Shown here one piece after another: positions 11,801-21,418 of a DNA stretch of 64,000 nt (its first letter is position 1; the number at the start of each line of letters is the position of its first letter). Source of the DNA: an uncultured Caulobacterales bacterium. Lineage in GTDB: Bacteria > Pseudomonadota > Alphaproteobacteria > Caulobacterales > Maricaulaceae. Both the position numbers and the translations under genes were made by a program. The notes under the pieces are model-generated. The model did not search any database and was not told where the DNA came from. It worked only from the letters and a program-made list of their open reading frames with translations. The stretch covers positions 20,665 through 84,664 of the forward strand of contig CALFUN010000005.1 in assembly GCA_937929915.1 (NCBI GenBank). Reading direction: 5' to 3'.

Positions 11801-13331
11801 ACTCATCTCTCCGCCGCCCCATCACGATATTTATTCCATCGAGGATTTGGCACAATTAATTTACGATCTTAAACAAATTAATCCAACCGCGCGGGTTGCA
11901 GTTAAGCTTGTCGCCAGTTCTGGCGTTGGCACGATTGCTGCGGGTGTGGCCAAAGCCAAAGCAGATACAATTCTCATCGCAGGCCATAATGGCGGCACAG
12001 GCGCATCGCCCCATACATCGCTCAAATATGCAGGCATCCCGTGGGAGCTTGGCCTATCCGAAGCGCATCAAGTTTTAACGCTTAACAATCTTCGCGGCGC
12101 GGTGACTTTGCGCACGGATGGCGGGCTGAAAACGGGCCGTGATATTGTTATTGCCGCCATGCTCGGCGCGGAAGAATATGGTATAGGCACTTTATCATTG
12201 GTTGCCATGGGCTGTATCATGGTGCGCCAATGCCATTCCAATACATGCCCTGTTGGTGTGTGCGTGCAGGATGAACGGCTGCGCGAAAAATTCACAGGCA
12301 CGCCTGAAAAAGTTATCAATTTGATGACCTATATTGCCGAAGATGTTCGCGAAATTCTCGCAAGTCTTGGCGTGGAAAGCCTTGACGAAATTATTGGACG
12401 TACGGACTTACTCGCGCAAGTCTCTCGCGGGGCAGAAAATCTTGATGATTTGGATTTAAATCCTATTCTTGCGAAGGTCGATAACGCCAAGGTCGAAGAT
12501 ACACGCCATATGCGCATCGAAGTCCCAGAGACATTGGATACGCAAATTATCAAAGATGCAGGGCCGTTCTTTGCGTCAGGCGAAAAATTGCACCTTACCT
12601 ATTCTGTGGAAAATACACACCGCGCCGTTGGCACACGGACCAGTTCACATATCTATCAAACATTTGGCGCAAGCGGTGTGCAGGACGGACAATTAACTGT
12701 GCATTTACGCGGCTCTGCGGGGCAATCTCTCGGTGCTTTTGGTATGTATGGCCTAAGAATTATTGTGGACGGGGATGCCAATGATTATGTAGGCAAAGGC
12801 CTATCTGGCGCGCAAATTATTATCGCGCCGCAAGGCCGCACCCCCATTAACGCACATGAGAGCGCAATTATCGGGAATACCTGCCTTTACGGCGCCACTA
12901 AAGGCAGCTTGATGGCAGCAGGCCGTGCTGGTGAGCGGTTTGCTGTGCGCAATTCAGGCGCTATTGCCGTTGTTGAAGGACTTGGTACAAATGGCTGCGA
13001 ATATATGACAGGCGGCATAGTTGTTGTCCTTGGCTCTGTCGGCGATAATTTCGGCGCGGGTATGACGGGCGGCATGGCGTATATTTATGATGAAAATGAC
13101 GAATTTGAAAATGCCGTTAATCCCGATAATGTCGTTTGGCAACGCCTATCATCCGAACATTATGAAACAGAGTTAAAAGACCTCATCCGCGCGCAAGCGG
13201 CGCAGACAGGGTCTAAATTTGCTAAGAAAATCCTCACCGACTGGGATTTGGAACGCGCGCGTTTCTGGCAGATTATTCCAAAAGAAATGCTCTCACGCCT
13301 AAAGGTACCGTTGCAAGAGGCAGCTGAATAA
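8802..13331 (+). CDS. gltB: Glutamate synthase large subunit
   Basis: 1509-aa ORF; CGVGFVASIDG N-terminal region, GEGGEDRARY, CHSNTCPVGVCVQD. Confidence 0.96.
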   Translation: MMPKTPHNSWLTDYTNKRDALIDANAYDPAHEHANCGVGFVASIDGTPRRDVVAKSIQALKNVWHRGAVDADGKTGDGAGIRLDIPQEFFRTQVERTGHKPTSAKIAVGMIFLPRTDFDAQEAARTIVESELLKVGFYIYGWRQVPIDIDVIGEKAKATRPAIEQVMFRDPKGRKGNQLERELYIVRRRIEKRVINEAIPSFYVCSLSIQTIIYKGMFLAEDIDNFFPDLQDERFVSRAAIYHQRYSTNTFPQWWLAQPFRMLAHNGEINTLKANVNLMKSHEIKMASSAFGDRAADVKPIIQKGSSDSAALDATFELLVRAGRSAPMAKTLLVPEAYSKRKDLMPDNWRALYEYCNAVMEPWDGPAAITAYDGRWVMAGLDRNGLRPLRFSLSNDGILAVGSETGMCPMEEKTIIKRGAIKPGRMIAVDLDEGKFYDSAEILDELANKRPYKKWLEKSIDLDKKLIGPEIVTLKGEALARRQMSCGQTLEDLELILAPMAETGKEAIGSMGDDTPLAVLSDIYRPLSHYFRQNFSQVTNPPIDPLRETRVMGLKTRFRNLRNILAEDKSQTHEMLVLESPVLTTGMYQRFKKMVGDKLRVIDCSFEIPNKANNDGLALRDTLRRIKTEAEAAVKDGIENIVLTDEFVSDRRAAAPIILCVGAVQTHLVNAGLRSSCSIIARSAECLDTHYFAVLIGAGATVVNAYMAQDSLSHRVARGLLDMSTDEAVAQYKKAIEAGLLKIISKNGISVISSYRGGNNFEALGLSRALVGAHFPGMTSRISGIGLAGLEVKILESHEKAYDSASIRLPVGGLYRVRAKGERHAYQADMIHMLQEAVSREDYELYKKYADAVNAEAPIQIRDLLDIKPLGKALPLSRVQSINEIRRRFCTPGMSLGALSPEAHGTLNIAMNRIGAKSVSGEGGEDRARYTPLPNGDNPNSAVKQIASGRFGVNAEYLNQCREIEIKVAQGAKPGEGGQLPGFKVTNMIAKFRNATPGVTLISPPPHHDIYSIEDLAQLIYDLKQINPTARVAVKLVASSGVGTIAAGVAKAKADTILIAGHNGGTGASPHTSLKYAGIPWELGLSEAHQVLTLNNLRGAVTLRTDGGLKTGRDIVIAAMLGAEEYGIGTLSLVAMGCIMVRQCHSNTCPVGVCVQDERLREKFTGTPEKVINLMTYIAEDVREILASLGVESLDEIIGRTDLLAQVSRGAENLDDLDLNPILAKVDNAKVEDTRHMRIEVPETLDTQIIKDAGPFFASGEKLHLTYSVENTHRAVGTRTSSHIYQTFGASGVQDGQLTVHLRGSAGQSLGAFGMYGLRIIVDGDANDYVGKGLSGAQIIIAPQGRTPINAHESAIIGNTCLYGATKGSLMAAGRAGERFAVRNSGAIAVVEGLGTNGCEYMTGGIVVVLGSVGDNFGAGMTGGMAYIYDENDEFENAVNPDNVVWQRLSSEHYETELKDLIRAQAAQTGSKFAKKILTDWDLERARFWQIIPKEMLSRLKVPLQEAAE

Positions 13332-13346
13332 ATGAATAACCGTTTA

Positions 13347-13910
13347 TTACAGCGTGGGACGCGGCGGCCGAAGTTGTAAATATATATCTTTGCCGTCGTC
13401 TCTATTGATACTCACACTGGCAATTTCACTTGGGTTAAATGTCAATCTCGGGGCCGCTATTGGGCTACAAAGCTCATCAAGGCGTTGACAAATATCAAAT
13501 TGGGCCGTGGCGAGTCTGGCATTGTCGTTGATAATAGTGGTATCTATGATAATTTCACCATCCACAGCTGGGATTATAAATTGGGTATTTAATCCTTTTT
13601 CTGCAACAACAGGCGCAACAAGTACATTGCCATGAAGTGCGACATGCAGGGAGTAAATCGCTGGATCGTCATGCAAACGCACGAATAAATAGGTACCCAA
13701 ATGCCCAATAAAAACACCAATAGCCGCCATAGCCGCTAAGCGGCCCCATATTGGTGGCCGCGCCGCGCGGGCCGCGTTCAAGCTCATATATGTCTCAATA
13801 AGGCCGCGAATTAATCCGCTCACGGATTTGCCTTCTTGTTTGGCTAACTCCGATAGAGCGTGTTTTTCTTCAAAAGATAACCGTACTTCAATTTTTTCTG
13901 ATTTTTTCAT
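13347..13910 (-). CDS. Putative membrane-anchored ribbon-helix-helix (CopG/Arc-like) protein
   Basis: N-terminal KIEVRLSFEEKHALSELAKQEGKSVSGLIRGLIETYM resembles RHH; followed by one TM segment and a periplasmic-like domain; GGAGG 5 nt upstream of ATG at 13910. Confidence 0.55.
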   Translation of the reverse strand: MKKSEKIEVRLSFEEKHALSELAKQEGKSVSGLIRGLIETYMSLNAARAARPPIWGRLAAMAAIGVFIGHLGTYLFVRLHDDPAIYSLHVALHGNVLVAPVVAEKGLNTQFIIPAVDGEIIIDTTIINDNARLATAQFDICQRLDELCSPIAAPRLTFNPSEIASVSINRDDGKDIYLQLRPPRPTL

Positions 13911-14000
13911 ATCGCCTCCAGTCAACAAAGCTTAGACTTAGGCTTTTAAGAAAAGCAAATGAGAACGTGTCATGGATTTTAACTTTCATGTCATGACATA

Positions 14001-14030
14001 AAAAAAGCCCGCCTAAGCGAGCTTTTAAAA
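14001..14030 (-). terminator. Rho-independent terminator downstream of 14048-14626
   Basis: AAAAGCTCGC-TTAG-GCGGGCTTTT hairpin followed by T-run on minus strand. Confidence 0.8.
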
Positions 14031-14047
14031 TCTAAACCTAAAGACAT

Positions 14048-14626
14048 TTATTTAATGTCTTCAATCGCTTTCAAACTAATCACCATATCGCCGCTCGCTG
14101 TGCGCTGCAGGCCAGGATGCGGAGCGGGGGCTTGTTTTGGGCCAACTTGTACAGGAATTGAAAATGCGCGAAAGCTTGGCCCGCGATCAGAGGCATCAGA
14201 CACAGCTTGCACCTGTATATAATGACGCCCAAGGCTATTCACAGTAAATGTCACTGGCATCTCATGTTCATTACCGCGCGACATGTTAAAATTAGTTTGG
14301 CCAGAATTAGCAATCAGGTTAACATCTCCTTTCACAGTGCAATCTACGCGTAAATCACCTGACTGGAACGGGGTTAATAAAGTGAGGTCAATCGTCACAA
14401 TATCCCCAACGGCAATATTTTTTGGCATAGAATAGGCATAGCGAATAGGCGAGCCTGGCTTATGATAGGATTGGCTATCCGAATAATAAATACGCTCTGC
14501 ATCAACTGGCACCGCTGTCAGTTGGCTTGTTTTTGCATAAGAGATATTGCTCCCCAATATACCCGCCGCCAAAATTGTAACGCCCGCAAGATTTAATATC
14601 GTCAATTTACGCATAATCATCTCCAT
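14048..14626 (-). CDS. Hypothetical secreted protein
   Basis: Signal peptide; no family recognised; 6 nt downstream of the 14632-16446 ORF, likely co-transcribed. Confidence 0.6.
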   Translation of the reverse strand: MEMIMRKLTILNLAGVTILAAGILGSNISYAKTSQLTAVPVDAERIYYSDSQSYHKPGSPIRYAYSMPKNIAVGDIVTIDLTLLTPFQSGDLRVDCTVKGDVNLIANSGQTNFNMSRGNEHEMPVTFTVNSLGRHYIQVQAVSDASDRGPSFRAFSIPVQVGPKQAPAPHPGLQRTASGDMVISLKAIEDIK

Positions 14627-14631
14627 TATAT

Positions 14632-16446
14632 CTATTGAGTAATCGTGAAATTATAACAAGAGTTCCCATCATCGCGCGGATTGTCTACGCCTAATGTGTC
14701 ATCAAGATTATCAAAATCAAAAAAATCAATAGAGAAGTCCCCAAGGATACCTTGCAAGTTTGATGTAATCGTCTCGCTTTGTGCTGGTACTGAGGTTCCT
14801 GCAGCCACAGCCGTACCTGCATTAAATATAAAGAAATCTGGATCGACATCTGTATCGCTTGACATGCTTGGAATTAATTGGGCTGTAAATGTTAACGACC
14901 CCGCGCTCGTGCGCGTAAAGGTGATAAAATCCCGTGTTCCAAGATTGTTAAAATCCTCTGAAGCATTCCCTGTGCCGCCATCTTCAACAGAACAGACAAT
15001 AACGGGCGGGCCATTAATTGTCGCAACTTTGTAGATAGGCAGAATATTTGCAACAGCGGCCGAAATACCGCCATCATTTGTCTCGCCAACACCAAAAGGC
15101 CCTGTCCCGTTAATATTTTGCTCTGTCATAAGCGCATCAATCGCCGCAGCATTGCTGGGGTTCAGGTCACGAACAATGTCCATAAAACTGAAGATCGTCG
15201 TAAAGGCAGCACCGTCTGTGTAATCTGCCGATGTAAGAGCTTGGAATATCGGCAGGAGGCCTAGGCTTAATGTATCGCCTTGGTCATCATTACTGTCAAA
15301 AATATCATAAATAATTTCTTGAGTGGATGTCTCACTAAACCAACCATTATTCGGCACATTCCCTTGGTTTTCAATATTAAACCCAAAACCTCTCGATTGC
15401 TGCGCTCCGCCGCTATCGCGATATATGGGGTTTCCTGTACCAATGGCCGCAATAGCATTGCCAAAACCTTCGCCAAAGGCGAGACGGAAATCAAGCAAAT
15501 CCCCCAAACTATGCGCCCCGCCTGGCGAATCTGAGCGCGAGAGCTGGTCTTCAAAATAATGCCCCCATTCATGCACAATAACATGCTCATCATATTCATC
15601 AATATCTTGGTTCTCTTCGCCAAGGATAAAGATTTGACCTTCGCCTGTATAAGATGATGTGCTTATATTGCCATCCGAATTATCCCCATCCGCAGACACA
15701 TTATTGACGCTCCAATTAAAATCTGTCTCAGGGAAATTCGTGCCTGGTGCAACAGATTCAAATGCGAGTAGCATATCCAAAACAGGGCTTAAAATCGCAA
15801 ATGGCGGGGCTACGCGCTCACGCGTGTAACTTGTTGTCCCCCATCCTGCATCTGCAATGAGATTACGCGTTGAATCAGCCACGCCTGAGCTAACAAGATC
15901 GCCATCTAAAACATAAATCGGACAATTAAACGTATCATCATTTGTTGTTGTAGAACTGTTAGGTTCCAGCGTGCAGGCCGAGCTTGTATTATCTTGTACG
16001 CGAACATTCCATGTTGTGCCTGTGGTTTGCACCATTTGCGCTCTGACGCGAATTTGCACATCTGTATTGGACGGCACAGTAAAACTATAATCACCGCTCA
16101 TATCTGTTTGGCTTGTTTCCATGACAGCGCCGCTAGAATCCAAAGCTTCAATAATAACGCCGCGCACAGGTAAGTTTTGGATAGAATCATAATCCAAACC
16201 ATTTGTCGCTGTATTCACAGGAACATCTTGGAAGGTCACATTACCGCTGATTGTTACAGATGCAGGAGGTGTAGTTGGTGGCGGCGGAGGAGGTGGCGGC
16301 GGAGGAGGTGGTGGCGGCGGAGCAATAGCAACAGGCGTTGGTGCAGCCGAACCGCCGCCCCCGCAAGCAACACATAACATAGTCGTTGCGAGTAAACCGC
16401 CCAAATGCGTTAATAATTTTGTTTTTATGGCCATAGTCAACGACAT
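14632..16446 (-). CDS. Putative surface/lipoprotein metallopeptidase-like protein with polyproline linker and carboxypeptidase-regulatory-like domain
   Basis: N-terminal hydrophobic segment ending VACGGGG, 15 consecutive Pro, HEWGHYFEDQLSR zinc-binding-like motif. Confidence 0.65.
   Translation of the reverse strand: MSLTMAIKTKLLTHLGGLLATTMLCVACGGGGSAAPTPVAIAPPPPPPPPPPPPPPPTTPPASVTISGNVTFQDVPVNTATNGLDYDSIQNLPVRGVIIEALDSSGAVMETSQTDMSGDYSFTVPSNTDVQIRVRAQMVQTTGTTWNVRVQDNTSSACTLEPNSSTTTNDDTFNCPIYVLDGDLVSSGVADSTRNLIADAGWGTTSYTRERVAPPFAILSPVLDMLLAFESVAPGTNFPETDFNWSVNNVSADGDNSDGNISTSSYTGEGQIFILGEENQDIDEYDEHVIVHEWGHYFEDQLSRSDSPGGAHSLGDLLDFRLAFGEGFGNAIAAIGTGNPIYRDSGGAQQSRGFGFNIENQGNVPNNGWFSETSTQEIIYDIFDSNDDQGDTLSLGLLPIFQALTSADYTDGAAFTTIFSFMDIVRDLNPSNAAAIDALMTEQNINGTGPFGVGETNDGGISAAVANILPIYKVATINGPPVIVCSVEDGGTGNASEDFNNLGTRDFITFTRTSAGSLTFTAQLIPSMSSDTDVDPDFFIFNAGTAVAAGTSVPAQSETITSNLQGILGDFSIDFFDFDNLDDTLGVDNPRDDGNSCYNFTITQ
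16277..16321. repeat. Short tandem repeat (two perfect 15-nt GGTGGCGGCGGAGGA units plus a degenerate third) encoding polyproline
   Basis: Direct reading of sequence. Confidence 0.9.
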
Positions 16447-16672
16447 CCCTATTTTTTTTAATCACAATCAAAAAACATGCCCTAACTGTCAAATCGTCTC
16501 TGCAGGCAAATCACAGTAAAACGGGCACACGACATCGGGTTGTGATTAAATTTCGGTCTTACATAACATCATTGAACCCTAAGGTTTCCTGAACAACTCA
16601 TTACAAAACCCACATTTGCCTAATAGATCTGCCCATTTAACACGGTTTTCTAGCTCATAGGTTACTATGCAT

Positions 16673-16708
16673 AAAAAAACACCCAAGGCATAGCCTTAGG
16701 TGTTTTTA
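16673..16708 (-). terminator. Rho-independent terminator downstream of M1 peptidase gene
   Basis: AAAACACCTAAGGC-TAT-GCCTTGGGTGTTTTTTT hairpin with T-run on minus strand. Confidence 0.82.
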
Positions 16709-16733
16709 TCATTAAATATTTATAATGAAGCCA

Positions 16734-19490
16734 TTATAGCTTTTGCAGCGCATCTCCCAATTCCGCCGCTTTCGCATCCGTAAGCGCGGTACAAAGCTCA
16801 ATACGTTCAATCACTTGAGCAAGGGAGCGCTCATACCCTGGAATAATGGCCGCATTCGCTTCAAAGAAGTTTTCGACCTCATCGCGGCGTGTTTTTGAAC
16901 AAAACCCGCCCGCAACACCCGGCATATTGCCCTTGCGGACATCTGGCACTTTACGTGTGACATAAGTCTCAAAATTTGCTTTGAGCCAGTCCCATGTCTC
17001 ATCACCATGCTCATCAGACCCTAGCAATCCGCCAAGAATACCGCCAACTTGGCGGCCCGTAAGCGGGCTTTCTGCATCTAGAACGAGGCCGCGCAGACGC
17101 TCTGCAATGGCCGCATCAGACGATTGAGACAATGCTCCAAGCGCGGCGCCTTTTTCAAAGGCACTGCCATTTTGCGCCATATCCAGCAATGGCCCATAGG
17201 CCGCTTCGCCTTTGGCGCGCATCACCTCGCCTAGCGCAAGACTAAGCATATTACCTGCCACAGCCTTTTTATTCGGCGCGCTGTCAAGTCCAAGATAGAT
17301 CGATCCGTTTTTCACGAGTTCGGCGCGTAATTCATCGCTATCCGTATAACGCAGCAGGTTTGCCGCCAAGGTTGGTACAAGCAAATTGCCCTCGGCTGTA
17401 TCTTTACCGCGATTTTGAATAAACCGGTCTTGATACATCTCTTTGACATGTTTTGCCAAACCCGCGCGGCCTTCTGGTGCTTGTTGATACATAAAACCAA
17501 GAAGCCGCGAGGAGCCTGAGGCCACATCATATTCAGGATGAGCCGCAAAAGCTTTTTGGCCTTTTAGGAATACATCCGCGTCGACTTCGCCCGCACGAAA
17601 TGCGGCGACAAGACTATCTTGAGCGGTTAAAGCTTCGCGGGTATTTAGCGAGCCAAGGTTATCGATAAGTCCTGACCACCCAGCACTATCCAAACTGAAA
17701 CGATAATATCCAGAGCCGTTTTCATTTGGAGTCATATAAGCTGGGCAGCTATCAAGCTCAACCGTTTGAGTTTCGACAGGTTTCTTCATTAAAACACAGG
17801 ATTTCTCACTTGAGCCATCTGCATAGCCAAATTTTGCGCAGACAGGAATTTGCCAGCTTTGACCTTGAGTGGTTCTTGAACCAAGCGGTGCATAACGTGT
17901 TTGTTTCAGCGTCACCTTGGCTTGCCCTGCATCACAGCTCATAGACGCATTCACAAGCGGCAATCCTGGCTGGTCAACAAAACTTTTCATCGCATCCACC
18001 ACATCGGCATTATTTGATCCGTCTGCGATGGATTGGAAGAAATCATCACCTGTGGCGACATCATCAGCATAGCGTTTCATATGCAAGCGCACACCATCGC
18101 GAAACTTATCTTCACCCAGATAACTCTCAAACATAGATAATACACCGCCGCCTTTGCGGTAGGTAATTCCGTCAAATTGATCCATCACATTTTCAGAACG
18201 CTCGAGCGGTTCGCGGACTTTGCGGGTTGTCGAGAGCGTATCAATATTCATCGCACCAAGCGCAGCGTTTAGCGTATTACGATCATAATTGCCTTCAGGC
18301 TTCCAAATCGCCGTCCCTTTATTACCCATCCATGTAGCGAAAGCTTCATTGAGCCAAATATCTTCCCACCAAACAGGCGTCACAAGATTACCAAACCATT
18401 GATGTGCCAGCTCATGTGAGTGAACGCCTGCATAAGCGCGCTTTTGCGAGAGCGGGGAGTTCTCATCCAGTAAAAGCAAAAATTCGCGATACACAATCGC
18501 ACCCGGGTTTTCCATCGCCCCAAACGCATATTCAGGCGCTGCAATTAAATCCAGTTTTTCGTAAGGATAAGGGATACCGAAATATTCTTCGAGCGCGGTT
18601 AAAATACCGCTTGTATTCTCGAGTGCATAGTCAAAATTACCGCCTTGGCCAGCCGCGCCAATACCGCGCAGTTTAAGCGGGTAATTTCGCACAGAATTTG
18701 GCGGAATATCTTTACCCTCTACCACATCATATGGCCCAGCCCCAAAAGCCACCAAATATGTCGGCAGCGGGCGTGTCTTGGCAAAATCATGCTTAATCCA
18801 ACCATCATCCAGCTTTGTGACTTTTGTTTCGGGCGTATTGGCATAAACAAAATCACTTTGTGGCGCTGTAATAGATAGCGTGAACGGGACTTTATATTTT
18901 GGTTCATCAAAACTTGGGAAAGCCTCGCGTGCGCCAAGCGGCTCAAACTGCGTGACAATATAACCTTCGCCGCCGCGTTTGACTTGGTAAGCTGAATTTA
19001 GCGCTTGGTTATAAGGCGTTTCATAACTAATTTTCAGTGTCGCTGCGCCTGCTTGAAGCGCTTCATCAGATGTCAGATAAGCAATGCCTGACGGGGCTTC
19101 ATCTAAAGATACAGCCGTATAATCCAAAGCCACCTCTTTGCCGTCCGCCAAAGTGGCCACAGCCGAGCTAACGGTCATATCTTTACCATGCAACCAAATT
19201 TTATCTGTTGCATTTTGGATATTCACGTCAATTTCAACTGTGCCGCTAAACCCCGTTTCATCAGGGTCCATGCGCATAGCAATACGATATTCTTGCGGCA
19301 CAACATTATCTGGAAGCTGGGCATGGGGAATGTCATTTGTGTGAACAAGAGTGCCTGCTTTTGAAACGGCGTCTTTTACGGCCGAGCCAGCATCTTTTAT
19401 AGCCGTGTCAGCCTTATCACCGCCGCCGCACGCCGCAAGCATAAAGGCTGCGCCGATCAAAGCGCTCCCGCCGAGGTAAAATTTCTTCAT
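16734..19490 (-). CDS. M1 family metallopeptidase (aminopeptidase N-like), lipoprotein
   Basis: GAMENPGAIVYRE, HELAHQWFGNLVTPVWWEDIWLNEAFATW; lipobox LAAC. Confidence 0.93.
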   Translation of the reverse strand: MKKFYLGGSALIGAAFMLAACGGGDKADTAIKDAGSAVKDAVSKAGTLVHTNDIPHAQLPDNVVPQEYRIAMRMDPDETGFSGTVEIDVNIQNATDKIWLHGKDMTVSSAVATLADGKEVALDYTAVSLDEAPSGIAYLTSDEALQAGAATLKISYETPYNQALNSAYQVKRGGEGYIVTQFEPLGAREAFPSFDEPKYKVPFTLSITAPQSDFVYANTPETKVTKLDDGWIKHDFAKTRPLPTYLVAFGAGPYDVVEGKDIPPNSVRNYPLKLRGIGAAGQGGNFDYALENTSGILTALEEYFGIPYPYEKLDLIAAPEYAFGAMENPGAIVYREFLLLLDENSPLSQKRAYAGVHSHELAHQWFGNLVTPVWWEDIWLNEAFATWMGNKGTAIWKPEGNYDRNTLNAALGAMNIDTLSTTRKVREPLERSENVMDQFDGITYRKGGGVLSMFESYLGEDKFRDGVRLHMKRYADDVATGDDFFQSIADGSNNADVVDAMKSFVDQPGLPLVNASMSCDAGQAKVTLKQTRYAPLGSRTTQGQSWQIPVCAKFGYADGSSEKSCVLMKKPVETQTVELDSCPAYMTPNENGSGYYRFSLDSAGWSGLIDNLGSLNTREALTAQDSLVAAFRAGEVDADVFLKGQKAFAAHPEYDVASGSSRLLGFMYQQAPEGRAGLAKHVKEMYQDRFIQNRGKDTAEGNLLVPTLAANLLRYTDSDELRAELVKNGSIYLGLDSAPNKKAVAGNMLSLALGEVMRAKGEAAYGPLLDMAQNGSAFEKGAALGALSQSSDAAIAERLRGLVLDAESPLTGRQVGGILGGLLGSDEHGDETWDWLKANFETYVTRKVPDVRKGNMPGVAGGFCSKTRRDEVENFFEANAAIIPGYERSLAQVIERIELCTALTDAKAAELGDALQKL

Positions 19491-19620
19491 GGAATCCATC
19501 CTTATTAATAATATTTGCCCGCAACATAGCTTACATTTAAAGGCATAGCATTGCGTATGTCGAGCCTTTGTGAAAAAAACCGCGACAAAGGCTTAAAGGT
19601 TATGCTATAACACCGCATTT

Positions 19621-20652
19621 ATGACCATCCAACGCAACATAGATATGATGCCGATACGTGCAAAGGCAGATCGCCGTTTTGACCAGCCAAACCGTAAGGG
19701 ACGGCCCGGGCGTCTTGCGCCTGAAGGCTCGGCGGTTATCACACGGCGTATAACTGCGCTTGCCGTAGGGCTTGGCCTCATTATGGCCATAGGTAAATTT
19801 TTTCTCTGGCGAGAAACTCATTCCGTTGGGCTTTTATCCTCACTTGTGCATTCATCGCTCGATATGTTCGGGGCGTTATCAAGTTTTATCGCTGTGCGTT
19901 ACGCGTCTCGTCGTCCTGATACGCAATATCGTTATGGCCGCGGCAAAGCCGAGAGTTTCTCGGCCGTCTTTCAAGTTTGTTTAATTGTCTTTGCGGCTTT
20001 CCACCTCATAGAAGCCGTTATTGAGCGCATAGGGGAACATAATCATATTGACCAATCTGGATTTGCAATTTTCATATTAATGGTTTTCATGGCTCTGACA
20101 GGCTGGCTATTAATTGCGCAAAGCTGGGCGGTCAGAGCGACAGGTTCGATCGCGGTACGCGGTGATAGAGCGCATTATTTTGCAGATTTTCTTGCCAATT
20201 TATTTGTCATTATAGGCATCGCATTAACAAGTTTCACGCCATTATATTGGGCCGATAGTGTGGTTGGCGCATTTATGGCGTTATGGTTATTTTTCACCGC
20301 CTTTCAAATTGCACGTCTGGCTTGGGCCCAGCTCATGGATATGGAGCTTAATGAAGATGAGCGCCGCGCGATAAAACGTCTGGCGATGAAAGACTCCAAT
20401 ATACGTGCGGTACATGATTTGCGCACCCGCGCTTCTGGCCCGCATTTACATATTCAAATGCGGCTGGATTTAGATGAAGTTCTCTCTCTATCCGAGGCGC
20501 ATGATATTATACTGGCGGCCGAAGCGCGCTTAATGGCCGCCTTCCCTGCCGCTGATATTCTTATCCATCCCCACCCTGCAGGCTGTCAGCATAGTCATGG
20601 CAATGAGCGCTTCAGAGATAAGGCAAATGAAAAGCCACATAAATATAATTGA
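19621..20652 (+). CDS. Cation diffusion facilitator family transporter
   Basis: SSLVHSSLDMFGAL, RYGRGKAES, DRAHYFADFLAN, VHDLRTRASGPHLHIQ motifs. Confidence 0.92.
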   Translation: MTIQRNIDMMPIRAKADRRFDQPNRKGRPGRLAPEGSAVITRRITALAVGLGLIMAIGKFFLWRETHSVGLLSSLVHSSLDMFGALSSFIAVRYASRRPDTQYRYGRGKAESFSAVFQVCLIVFAAFHLIEAVIERIGEHNHIDQSGFAIFILMVFMALTGWLLIAQSWAVRATGSIAVRGDRAHYFADFLANLFVIIGIALTSFTPLYWADSVVGAFMALWLFFTAFQIARLAWAQLMDMELNEDERRAIKRLAMKDSNIRAVHDLRTRASGPHLHIQMRLDLDEVLSLSEAHDIILAAEARLMAAFPAADILIHPHPAGCQHSHGNERFRDKANEKPHKYN

Positions 20653-20713
20653 CGCGTAGATATGCCCGCGCATATTAATCATTCATTACCTATAATCTGC
20701 CTAAAACACAGCT

Positions 20714-21391
20714 ATGCGCGCGCTCTATCATTACCCTTTGCATCCCGCTTCCCGCCAAGTTCGCATTACATTGGCCGAGAAGAAGCTAAAAGTGCGCGAG
20801 GAAATTATTGATCCGTGGAATCCGAATGATGATTTCCTTGGCTTATCCGCCGAAGGCGCGCCGCCAATCCTTATGGATACAGTCCCCGGCGGCACTATAA
20901 CTATTTCTGGCGTAAGGGCGATATGCGAATATGCCAATGATGGCAGCACACGCCATCCGCTCTTATCTGATGACCCATTTGAGCGGGCCGAAGCGCGCAG
21001 ACTATGCGAATGGTTTAGCGTGCGGTTTTCCGAAGATGTTGATGCTTTAATCTTAGCTGAAAAGGTCGAGAAAAATGTCTTATCTCTTGGCCCGCCCGAC
21101 CCCGCGACCTTACGGATTGGCCGTGAACAATTAGGACTTCATTTAACCTATTTCACGGATTTACTAAGCCAGCGTGATTGGCTGGCTGGGCGCAGATATA
21201 GTCTTGGCGATATTGCCGCCGCAGCGCATATATCATGTTTAGATTTTCTAGGAGAAATCCCGTGGCGAAATTGGCCGGCGATCAAAGACTGGTATCAAAA
21301 AGTGAAATCCCGCCCTTCCATGCAGCCTATTTTAAATGACCGCATGGCAGGGTTTCGCGCCCCGCGCCATTATACGGATTTAGATTTTTAA
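20714..21391 (+). CDS. Glutathione S-transferase family protein (FzlA-like candidate)
   Basis: GST N-domain (LYHYPLHPASRQVRITLAEKKL) and C-domain; length and N-terminus reminiscent of the FtsZ-localised GST FzlA, not verified. Confidence 0.8.
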   Translation: MRALYHYPLHPASRQVRITLAEKKLKVREEIIDPWNPNDDFLGLSAEGAPPILMDTVPGGTITISGVRAICEYANDGSTRHPLLSDDPFERAEARRLCEWFSVRFSEDVDALILAEKVEKNVLSLGPPDPATLRIGREQLGLHLTYFTDLLSQRDWLAGRRYSLGDIAAAAHISCLDFLGEIPWRNWPAIKDWYQKVKSRPSMQPILNDRMAGFRAPRHYTDLDF

Positions 21392-21418
21392 TTTCGTCTC
21401 TCTGATGTATGAACAAAT

